A stretch of 9,481 nucleotides of DNA, taken from the NCBI GenBank assembly GCA_016292575.1, contig JAEDIH010000070.1, forward strand, positions 1 to 9,481, in the 5' to 3' direction. The notes beneath the pieces were generated by a model. That model was not told the origin of the DNA. It saw nothing but the letters and a program-made list of their open reading frames with translations, and did no database searches. Each line of letters starts with the position of its first letter. Position 1 is the stretch's first letter. Source of the stretch: Clostridiaceae bacterium (GTDB taxonomy: Bacteria; Bacillota; Clostridia; Oscillospirales; Acutalibacteraceae). The translations under genes were made by a program, and so were the position numbers. This document shows, one piece after another, positions 1 to 5,465 of the stretch.

Positions 1-944
1 TATCATATGATACTGGATATGCTATGGATGTGTCCAACTATTCAACAGAACCGGGCACAAATCTTCAAACGATGCCTTATGTTGATAATGGTGCGCAGCG
101 TTTTTATATTTATGAAAAAGATGGTTATTACTATTTTAGATGCTCTTATGTAGATATGTGGTTTAACGTAAACTACGATTCTAATAATATCGATTTAGAA
201 AAGCAATTTTGGTCTAAGTCTCAAAAATTCAAAATTATTGATAATGCTGTGTATTCTATAAACTACTTTATCGATAATAATTCCGCTCCGATATTACAGC
301 AAACCAAGTTCAAATCACGAGATATATCACTAAGCAGTTTTGTTCCAGAAGCAAATGAAAAAATATTTGTATGTTGGAACACAAAAGTTGATGGATCAGG
401 AACACGATATTTGCCAGATGAAAAATATGCTAATGATTCAGATTTGAATTTATATCCTGTATGGATTGATAGTCACACCCACTCCTACGACTCCGGCAAA
501 ACCACAACCGCAGCAACCTGCAAATCAACCGGCGTAAAGACTTACACCTGCACCGTCTGCAAAGCAACCAAAACCGAAACACTCCCAAAGAACCCCTCAA
601 ATCACGTTGGCGGAACAGCAGTTAAAAACGCTTTGGCAGCAACCTGCACCGCAAAAGGCTACACCGGAGATACATATTGCCTCGGCTGCGGTGTTACAAC
701 CTTAAAGGGCAAGGAGATTGCCGCAACCGGTCACACCGACACCGACAACGACGGAAAGTGCGACATCTGCGGCACAGCAGTCGGAACACCGGCCGAACCG
801 GAAAAGCCCGACACACCGTCCGCAGCCTGCAACCACATTTGCCACAAGAGCGGCATTGCACATTTCTTCTATCTTATTGCACGTCTCTTCTGGAAAATGT
901 TCAAAACAAACAAATACTGCTCCTGTGGGGCAGCCCACTATTGA
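1..944 (+). CDS. Modular secreted/surface protein, C-terminal part (ricin-type lectin, InlB-like and Cys/His repeats); 5' partial
   Basis: The frame is open to the left edge (codons in phase from base 3), so the ATG at 24 is probably internal and the N-terminus with any signal peptide is missing. Numbering from that Met: residues 1-72 look like a ricin-type beta-trefoil lectin, with GTN-L and AQRF/SQKF repeats resembling the QxW motif. Residues about 100-147 resemble an InlB/Listeria-Bacteroides repeat (CWNT..DGSGT.Y ending LNLYPVW). Residues 151-250 are Cys/His-rich repeats containing CTVC, CLGC and CDIC pairs and an acidic stretch HTDTDNDGKCDICG. A Pro-rich linker follows at about 252-266. 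The last 40 residues have HICH, an aromatic/basic segment (FFYLIARLFWKMF) and CSCGAAHY. There is no LPXTG motif. The role is inferred to be carbohydrate binding or surface display. Bases 1-470 are AT-rich while the rest is about half G+C, suggesting mosaic origin. Domain calls are moderate in confidence; the specific function is unknown. Confidence 0.8.
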   Translation, partial: SYDTGYAMDVSNYSTEPGTNLQTMPYVDNGAQRFYIYEKDGYYYFRCSYVDMWFNVNYDSNNIDLEKQFWSKSQKFKIIDNAVYSINYFIDNNSAPILQQTKFKSRDISLSSFVPEANEKIFVCWNTKVDGSGTRYLPDEKYANDSDLNLYPVWIDSHTHSYDSGKTTTAATCKSTGVKTYTCTVCKATKTETLPKNPSNHVGGTAVKNALAATCTAKGYTGDTYCLGCGVTTLKGKEIAATGHTDTDNDGKCDICGTAVGTPAEPEKPDTPSAACNHICHKSGIAHFFYLIARLFWKMFKTNKYCSCGAAHY

Positions 945-963
945 TTAATCACACCCCAAACAA

Positions 964-1002
964 AAAGTTTTCCACGTTCCATTCCGGAGCGTGGAAAACT
1001 TT
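964..1002. terminator. Bidirectional intrinsic terminator
   Basis: A 17-bp stem (964-980 pairing with 986-1002, one G-T wobble) encloses a 5-nt loop. It lies between the convergent surface-protein gene and isomerase-like gene. On the minus strand the stem is followed by TTTTTGTTTG, a good U-tract, so it should terminate the isomerase-like gene well. On the plus strand the tail is only CTTTGCGTT, but the stem itself ends in AAAAC-TTT, so termination there is plausible and weaker. Confidence 0.8.
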
Positions 1003-1025
1003 GCGTTATAAAGTAATTTTCTCAT

Positions 1026-1805
1026 TCACTCAAACGTTTTAAGATAATCAATGCCGCGTTTAAGCTCGTTTTCGTCCTCAAAGTTACTGCGGTAAAGCTC
1101 AACAATGTAGTTTCCGCTGTAGCCCATGGCGTTCATTTGCTCAAAAAAGCGTTTGAAGTCAAACAGACCGCCGCTTTGCGGAGTCAGGCAGTCCTCTGTT
1201 TCGGAGCAGTCGCTGACATGGATATGCGCAACGCAGGCACCAAGCTTTTGCGCAAACTCAAACGGATCCTCGCCGGCGCGCCGCGCCTGCTTGAGGTCGA
1301 GCGTCATTTTGAAATCCTCGCCGAGCTGAGAATGCAGATACTGCATAAACTGCGGCGTTTCGCCCGAATAGTGTACAACGTTTTCGTGGCTGACGCGCAC
1401 GCCGAAGGTCTTTCCCTCCTCAATGAGGGTGCCGAGCCTGTCGGCGTATTCGCTGTCCGGAATTGTTTTTTCTCCGCGCGAGCCGTGGAGATTAAGGAAC
1501 CTTGCGCCGAGGGCGGCGGCAGCCTCAAAGTATTTTTTGAAAAGCTCAAGGCTGTCGTCAAAGCGGCGGCGGTACGAGCTGAAAATGTTGTAGCCTTCGG
1601 CAAAGGACATGAACGGGTGAACGGCGGTTATGTCCATTGAGTATTCATTTTTGATTTTTTCAAGCTGTTTGATAAAAGGCGCTTCAAGCTCCGAGGGAGA
1701 GTTGAAAAAAACCTCGGTGATTCGGATACCGGCCTTGCCGACAAGGAGAAGCGACTTTTCTGTTTCGAGCGGATAAAAGCACGAGGACGATGCGCCGATG
1801 TTCAT
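1026..1805 (-). CDS. Sugar phosphate isomerase/epimerase-like TIM-barrel protein
   Basis: This 259-residue protein has the size and motif pattern of the xylose isomerase-like/AP endonuclease 2 TIM-barrel superfamily (IolE- and tagatose epimerase-related). Likely metal or catalytic residues fall at strand ends: Glu31 (ITEVFF), His63 (AVHPF), His107 (NLHGSRG), His140-Glu141 (SHENV), Asp170 (TLDLKQ), His194 and His196 (HIHVSD) and Glu236 (IVELY). Such enzymes use a divalent metal to isomerise or epimerise sugars in the cytoplasm; no signal peptide is seen. The start is supported by a purine-rich AAGAGATGG site just upstream and by a near-consensus promoter at 1848-1876. It appears monocistronic and ends against the terminator at 964-1002. 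The substrate cannot be inferred, and sequence similarity within this superfamily does not distinguish sugar isomerases from endonuclease IV-like members securely. Confidence 0.85.
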   Translation of the reverse strand: MNIGASSSCFYPLETEKSLLLVGKAGIRITEVFFNSPSELEAPFIKQLEKIKNEYSMDITAVHPFMSFAEGYNIFSSYRRRFDDSLELFKKYFEAAAALGARFLNLHGSRGEKTIPDSEYADRLGTLIEEGKTFGVRVSHENVVHYSGETPQFMQYLHSQLGEDFKMTLDLKQARRAGEDPFEFAQKLGACVAHIHVSDCSETEDCLTPQSGGLFDFKRFFEQMNAMGYSGNYIVELYRSNFEDENELKRGIDYLKTFE

Positions 1806-1847
1806 ATTTTACCATCTCTTTTCGCAGACTAACGGATAGGTAACTGA

Positions 1848-1876
1848 ATTTTAGCATATGCATGAAACGGTGTCAA
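1848..1876 (-). promoter_or_regulatory. Sigma-A type promoter for the isomerase-like gene
   Basis: Read on the minus strand there is a perfect -35 TTGACA (1871-1876), a 17-bp spacer and a -10 TAAAAT (1848-1853). Transcription should start near 1841 and give a leader of about 35 nt before the ATG at 1805. This is one of the best promoter matches in the window. Confidence 0.75.
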
Positions 1877-1953
1877 GGCTTCCGCCCTCCGGACGGCGTT
1901 AAACGTGAAGATAAGTGAAGATATACGGCGGCTTGCCTTTCTCTTTTCATCTG

Positions 1954-1982
1954 TTGACAAAATTTTTCCGGTATGCTTTAAT
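1954..1982 (+). promoter_or_regulatory. Orphan sigma-A type promoter pointing towards the trmB 3' end
   Basis: A perfect -35 TTGACA (1954-1959) is followed by a 17-bp spacer and TTTAAT (1977-1982), with an extended -10 TG at 1974-1975. No credible protein-coding gene lies downstream on this strand before the hydrolase at 2815; the intervening DNA is the terminator and coding region of trmB on the other strand. It may therefore drive a small or antisense RNA. The spacing and match are good but could still be chance in AT-rich intergenic DNA. Confidence 0.55.
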
Positions 1983-1988
1983 TGAGGG

Positions 1989-2073
1989 AGTACCGAAGCA
2001 AAAAGCCGCCCGGACTTTTCTGCCCGGACGGAAAAAGCTTTGGCACATTCAAAAGCGGCTTTTCACCTTTTTT
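1989..2073 (+). ncRNA. Candidate small RNA, antisense at its end to the trmB 3' end
   Basis: Starting about 7 nt after the orphan -10 box, the transcript would contain an internal hairpin (2006-2013 with 2024-2031). It would also contain an outer stem AAAAGCCGC (2001-2009) with GCGGCTTTT (2055-2063), followed by CACC and a run of six T (2068-2073) that could act as a terminator tail. The last ~10 nt lie opposite the stop codon of trmB. No known RNA family was recognised. The same inverted repeats also serve as the trmB terminator on the other strand, so the structure alone does not prove a separate RNA. Confidence 0.25.
2000..2031 (-). terminator. Intrinsic terminator of trmB
   Basis: On the minus strand an 8-bp GC-rich stem (CCGTCCGG with CCGGGCGG, one U-G wobble; 2024-2031 with 2006-2013) has a 10-nt loop and is followed by CTTTTTGCTT. 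It begins about 30 nt after the trmB stop codon. The stem has a wobble in minus-strand RNA but a C-A mismatch in plus-strand RNA, which supports minus-strand function. Confidence 0.6.
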
Positions 2074-2743
2074 GTGCCTCAAGGTAGTATATCGGCTGAC
2101 CGAGATCGGAAAATCTCTTTTCATACTCGGTAACAATGTTGCCCTCAATGCCGCTTGTGTGGAGATCGAGCGAGACTGTGTTCAAAAGATAGCCGCATTT
2201 TGAAAATTCACACAGCGAAAACTCAAAAAAGTGCATATTGTCCGTTTTCTGGAAAATAACACCGTTCTGAACAAGCAGGCGTTTATACATTTCAAGAAAG
2301 CTTTCGTGAGTAAGGCGGTGCTTTGCCTGGCGCTTTTTCGGAAACGGGCAGGAATGGTTGAGATAAATGACGTCAATGCTGTTTTCCGGGAGAAAATATT
2401 CAAGCTTTTCCGCGCCGACAACCATAAAGCGCAGATTTTGAAGCTCATTTTTCTTTGCCTTTTCGCACGCCTGAACAACAACGTTGCGGTTGACCTCAAC
2501 GGCAAGGAGATTGATCTGCGGATTCATTTTTGCCTTTTCGCAGGCAAACTGACCCTTTCCGCAGCCGATTTCAAGGTGAATGGGGTTTTTGTTGCCGAAG
2601 ATTTTTTCGTAATCTATCAGCTTTTTTTCAATGAGGGCGTTGCCGTTTTCATCGTAGCAGCCGTGAACGTTTCCGAGATCAAGGATATATTCGCCGCAGC
2701 TTTCAAGGCGCTTTTCAAGGTTCTTTTTTCTTCTCATTCTCAT
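2063..2743 (-). CDS. trmB: tRNA (guanine-N7-)-methyltransferase TrmB, with variant catalytic motif
   Basis: TrmB uses S-adenosylmethionine to methylate N7 of G46 in the tRNA variable loop. The 226-residue length and full-length architecture fit the family. Visible motifs are a basic N-terminus (MRMRRKK), the SAM loop EIGCGKGQF (58-66), the acidic AVEVNRN (81-87), the signature region at 128-145, KTDN (166-169) and NIVTEYEKRF (202-211). The signature normally reads close to NFSDPWPKKRHxKRRLT; here it is NHSCPFPKKRQAKHRLT, confirmed at codon level, so the conserved Asp is Cys132, Trp is Phe134 and His is Gln139. The other motifs are intact, so the gene is not decaying; activity could be altered. 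An AGGA site lies 7 nt before the ATG; Met3 is an alternative start. It has its own promoter (2776-2803) and terminator (2000-2031). Confidence 0.92.
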   Translation of the reverse strand: MRMRRKKNLEKRLESCGEYILDLGNVHGCYDENGNALIEKKLIDYEKIFGNKNPIHLEIGCGKGQFACEKAKMNPQINLLAVEVNRNVVVQACEKAKKNELQNLRFMVVGAEKLEYFLPENSIDVIYLNHSCPFPKKRQAKHRLTHESFLEMYKRLLVQNGVIFQKTDNMHFFEFSLCEFSKCGYLLNTVSLDLHTSGIEGNIVTEYEKRFSDLGQPIYYLEAQKR

Positions 2744-2775
2744 ACTGAAATCCTGCCTTTATCTATTGTCCATAA

Positions 2776-2803
2776 AGTATACCATAAATCAGAGCATTTT
2801 CAA
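2776..2803 (-). promoter_or_regulatory. Promoter for trmB
   Basis: On the minus strand, -35 TTGAAA (2798-2803), a 16-bp spacer and -10 TATACT (2776-2781) preceded by an extended TGG. The predicted start near 2769 gives a leader of about 25 nt. The -35 box directly abuts the ribosome binding site of the divergent hydrolase gene at 2815, so the two genes share a very short 71-bp control region. Confidence 0.6.
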
Positions 2804-2814
2804 GAGGTGAAGCA

Positions 2815-3675
2815 ATGATAACACTGAAAAACCGGCTGGAAAACAAAAAACGCCGCTTTCTTTTTGAGCGTTTCCTCGTCAAAAGGCGACTTTCCGGCGA
2901 AAAAGTTTTTTATCCGCTCTATTCAAAGCAGGAGATTGAACAGGAGCCAACGCGCGCTTTTGCAAGCGTTATTCCTTTCCTCATCAAAAAGCACGCCCCG
3001 ACCGTCATTGTCTGTCCGGGCGGGGCATATGAGTTCCTTTCCTTTAACTCGGAGGGCGGAGATTATGCAAAGGCTTTTAACAAGGCCGGCTTCAATGTTT
3101 TTCTGCTCAACTACCGCGTTGCAGGCGCTGCACGGTTTCCGAATCCTATGGAGGATCTTGCCCGTGCAATCTGCTTTGTTAAGGCTCACGCCGCCGCATT
3201 CTGCGTAAACGAGGAAAAGCTTGTAATAGTCGGTTCGTCCGCCGGCGGTCACCTTTGCGCCTACTTCGGCGCGAGATATAAGGAATTTGAAACCGTGTAT
3301 CATCAAAAAGAGTATTCGCTGCGCCCGTCCGCAATCGTTCTGGCTTATCCCGTTATCAGCATGTGTGAGGAAACGCACGAGCTTTCCCGCATTCGCCTGC
3401 TCGGTCTGCATTCAACGCGCGAGGAGCAGGAGGACAAATCCGTTGAGCTGATAGCCGATGAAAACTATCCGCCGACATTTTTCTGGCACTGCGAGGGTGA
3501 CCGCACCGTGCCGATAAGCAACAGTATCCGCCTTGACGAGCGGCTGACAAAGCTGGGCGTAAAGCACGTTTTTATGCGCTACCCGGACGGCGGTCACGGC
3601 ATCGGGCTAGGACGGAACACCACAGCCGACGGCTGGTTTGAAAGGACCGTTGATTTTTTGAAGGATAATATTTGA
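2815..3675 (+). CDS. Alpha/beta hydrolase, acetyl-esterase-like
   Basis: A 286-residue cytoplasmic serine hydrolase of the alpha/beta fold, in the group often annotated as esterase, acetylxylan esterase-like or BD-FAE. The oxyanion region is CPGGAYEFLS (67-76). The nucleophile elbow is GSSAGG, with Ser142. The acid is probably Asp229 in CEGDRTVP, and the base His261 in PDGGHGIGLG. No signal peptide is visible; the first 30 residues are strongly basic, so it is likely intracellular and may deacylate imported sugars or other small esters. The start is supported by GAGGTGA at 2804-2810. It is divergent from trmB and converges on the PHP phosphatase gene with only 4 bp between stop codons and no hairpin terminator in between. 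The substrate is unknown. Confidence 0.87.
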   Translation: MITLKNRLENKKRRFLFERFLVKRRLSGEKVFYPLYSKQEIEQEPTRAFASVIPFLIKKHAPTVIVCPGGAYEFLSFNSEGGDYAKAFNKAGFNVFLLNYRVAGAARFPNPMEDLARAICFVKAHAAAFCVNEEKLVIVGSSAGGHLCAYFGARYKEFETVYHQKEYSLRPSAIVLAYPVISMCEETHELSRIRLLGLHSTREEQEDKSVELIADENYPPTFFWHCEGDRTVPISNSIRLDERLTKLGVKHVFMRYPDGGHGIGLGRNTTADGWFERTVDFLKDNI

Positions 3676-3679
3676 TAAT

Positions 3680-4450
3680 TCAAAATTCCGCAAGCTCAAG
3701 TCCGAGCTTTTCGAGCGTTTCTTTCGCCTTGTAAAACTTTTCGGTTTCAAGATACGCTTTCGGGTCGTGCGCGTCAATGCCGATAACGGCCTTTGCGCCC
3801 ATCTCCCCGGCTATGCGCCAAAAGCACGAATGCGGATAGCCCTCCTTCATTTTGTCCTCAATGCAGTGGGTAAGACCGAGAAGATTGTACTCAAGCGGCG
3901 TGTTTGTCTCAATCGCTTTTTGGATAATCCGCCTTGAAGCTTTTTCGCAGGAAAAGTCAAAGTCGCCGTAGGTGCGCATGAAGATGTCCGGGTGGGCAAC
4001 GTAAAAAAACAAGCCGCTGTCCAGCGCGTCAAGCACGTCGTTTGTATAGTTTTCAATTTCCTGCGGCGTTTTTATCCGTCCGTTATAGACGCCGTGCTCC
4101 TCGTCCGGCGAAAAGTGGTGACCTAAAAGCAGATACTCAATGCCGTATTTTTCGCTCATTGCGCAAAGCCATGGGATATACTCTCTGAAGTATTCGCACT
4201 CAAGACCGAGGTGAATTTTTATTCTGCCCTCATATTTTTCGCGCAGCAGACAGACCGAGTCGACGTATGACTCAAGCTCGCTCTCTCTCATTCTCATTGA
4301 GGAAACAAAGCCGTCTGTGTACGGCCACGGAGTATGGTCGGAAAAGCCGATTTCGGAAAACCCTGCGTCAATCGCCGCCCTTACATAGTCCTCATCTTTT
4401 CCGACCGCATGGAGACAGCGCAGGGTGTGGGTATGGAAGTTATATTTCAT
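3680..4450 (-). CDS. PHP-domain histidinol-phosphatase family protein (HisJ/HisK-like)
   Basis: A 256-residue PHP-domain metallohydrolase. The N-terminal motif NFHTHT (His6, His8), then CLHA with His14 and FSDHTPW (Asp38, His39), follow the histidinol-phosphatase pattern. Further likely metal ligands are Glu84/Glu86 (GLECEY), His111-His112 (LGHHFSP), His153 (VAHPD) and Asp226/His228 (IDAHDP). The family hydrolyses phosphomonoesters, classically L-histidinol phosphate in histidine synthesis, but no other his gene is nearby, so the real substrate is uncertain. Its ATG overlaps the stop of the upstream dehydrogenase as TAATG. No Shine-Dalgarno sequence sits at a usable distance (the nearest AAGGA is 18 nt away), so translation probably depends on reinitiation after the upstream gene. 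Confidence 0.87.
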   Translation of the reverse strand: MKYNFHTHTLRCLHAVGKDEDYVRAAIDAGFSEIGFSDHTPWPYTDGFVSSMRMRESELESYVDSVCLLREKYEGRIKIHLGLECEYFREYIPWLCAMSEKYGIEYLLLGHHFSPDEEHGVYNGRIKTPQEIENYTNDVLDALDSGLFFYVAHPDIFMRTYGDFDFSCEKASRRIIQKAIETNTPLEYNLLGLTHCIEDKMKEGYPHSCFWRIAGEMGAKAVIGIDAHDPKAYLETEKFYKAKETLEKLGLELAEF

Positions 4451-5328
4451 TATTCGCTGTAGAAAACGTCCTTGAACATTTCAAGGTGAGCTTTTCTGAT
4501 AACGCTGCTGCTGACCTTTGACGTGAGCACGCCGAAAAAGCGGGTGCTGTCGTTCATCATTCTTGCGTCAATGCCAAAGACCATGTTGGCCTTCTTTTTC
4601 CAGATGCCGTTGACAATGTCATTGACCATTTTTTCGCAGGAGGTGGATACCATGTCGAGCATTTTGTCGCTAATGCTCGACTCGTTGCCCCTGTTCTGAT
4701 TGTGGAAAATGTCCGTCTTTGTAAAGCCGGGACAAACAAGACCGACATAAATGCGGCCGCGGTATTCTTCGCGGATAGACTCCGTCATACTCTTGACAGC
4801 CGCCTTGCTTGCGGAATAGATGGACGTTCCGGCAAGCGAGCAGAGCGCTGCCGAGCTTGAAACGTTGACAATTCCGGCGCTTTTGGACTTGAGCAGAATG
4901 GGAATCATTACGTTCATTGAGTATACGTTTGAATAAAAGTTGACCTGCATTGCGCGGTCAATATCCTCAAGCGAGTAATGACCGAACTTGTTGAACTTCG
5001 GCAGGATACCGGCGTTGTTGATAAGGATATCCGGCTGAATTCCCTTTTCAACAAGGTCGTTTGCAAAACTTCGCCAGCTTTCCTTTTCGGAAACGTCAAA
5101 AAGATAGTATGAGAAGTAACGCGCTTTATCGCCGAGCTCGCTGACCAGGGCTTTCATTCTTTTTTCGTTCCTTGCAATTCCGATGACGGTGCAGCCATGT
5201 TCGGAAATAAGCTTTTTAACAAGACCCTTTCCGATACCGCTCGACGCGCCGGATACGATGACGGTTTTGTAGTCGAACCAGCAGTTTACCATGTTACATT
5301 CTCCAATCTTAAACTTCTTGCAGAACAT
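4450..5328 (-). CDS. Short-chain dehydrogenase/reductase (SDR) family oxidoreductase
   Basis: A 292-residue NAD(P)-dependent Rossmann-fold oxidoreductase. The nucleotide loop is SGASSGIG (26-33), followed by Asp78 (FDVS), NNAG (104-107), Asn130, Ser158 in VSSSA, the catalytic YSASK (Tyr171, Lys175) and PGFTKTD (200-206). The classical SDR catalytic set is complete. The C-terminal 50 residues extend past the core and contain no clear membrane helix. Two starts are credible: the one given, preceded by AAAGGGGTGA, and Met13 at 5292, preceded by GGAG. The latter puts the Rossmann strand at the usual distance from the N-terminus. A hairpin at 5351-5372 lies in the leader. It is cotranscribed with, and probably coupled to, the downstream PHP phosphatase. 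The substrate is unknown. Confidence 0.9.
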   Translation of the reverse strand: MFCKKFKIGECNMVNCWFDYKTVIVSGASSGIGKGLVKKLISEHGCTVIGIARNEKRMKALVSELGDKARYFSYYLFDVSEKESWRSFANDLVEKGIQPDILINNAGILPKFNKFGHYSLEDIDRAMQVNFYSNVYSMNVMIPILLKSKSAGIVNVSSSAALCSLAGTSIYSASKAAVKSMTESIREEYRGRIYVGLVCPGFTKTDIFHNQNRGNESSISDKMLDMVSTSCEKMVNDIVNGIWKKKANMVFGIDARMMNDSTRFFGVLTSKVSSSVIRKAHLEMFKDVFYSE

Positions 5329-5350
5329 TGATATTCACCCCTTTAAATTC

Positions 5351-5372
5351 CAACAAGGTGTTGTTCTTGTTG
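5351..5372 (-). repeat. Inverted repeat in the leader of the SDR gene
   Basis: A perfect 7-bp inverted repeat CAACAAG/CTTGTTG encloses 8 nt, and an overlapping alternative 5-bp pairing CAACA/TGTTG with a 3-nt loop uses one of the same arms. It lies about 15 nt upstream of the SDR ribosome binding site. It is not followed by a T run on the minus strand, so it is not a standard terminator; it could be an operator or leader structure. Confidence 0.4.
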
Positions 5373-5465
5373 CTATTTTATAGACAAAACTGTACCGAAT
5401 TGTGTTTGAAATATTAACAGATAGTTAACATACCGTGCTTTTTTCATTACATGGCAGAGAATTTT

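Noticed and set aside
470..790. Repeated His/Cys-rich stretch as a CRISPR or tandem DNA repeat
   Set aside because: The repetition is at protein level (similar CxxC modules) with divergent nucleotide sequence and no regular spacers.
1137..1640. A 167-codon open frame opposite the isomerase-like gene
   Set aside because: It is the reverse-strand shadow of a gene with a promoter, ribosome binding site and conserved residues.
1982..2203. A short 73-codon frame downstream of the orphan promoter
   Set aside because: Its first codon overlaps the -10 box, there is no ribosome binding site, and most of it is antisense to trmB.
2231..2818. A 195-codon open frame on the plus strand opposite trmB
   Set aside because: It lies wholly antisense to a gene with clear TrmB motifs, has no ribosome binding site and gives a low-complexity, Ala/Phe/Val-rich product typical of a shadow frame.
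5329..5465. A promoter for the SDR gene using TATAAA near 5380
   Set aside because: No acceptable -35 hexamer is found at 16-18 bp on the minus strand and there is no extended -10, so it was not annotated.
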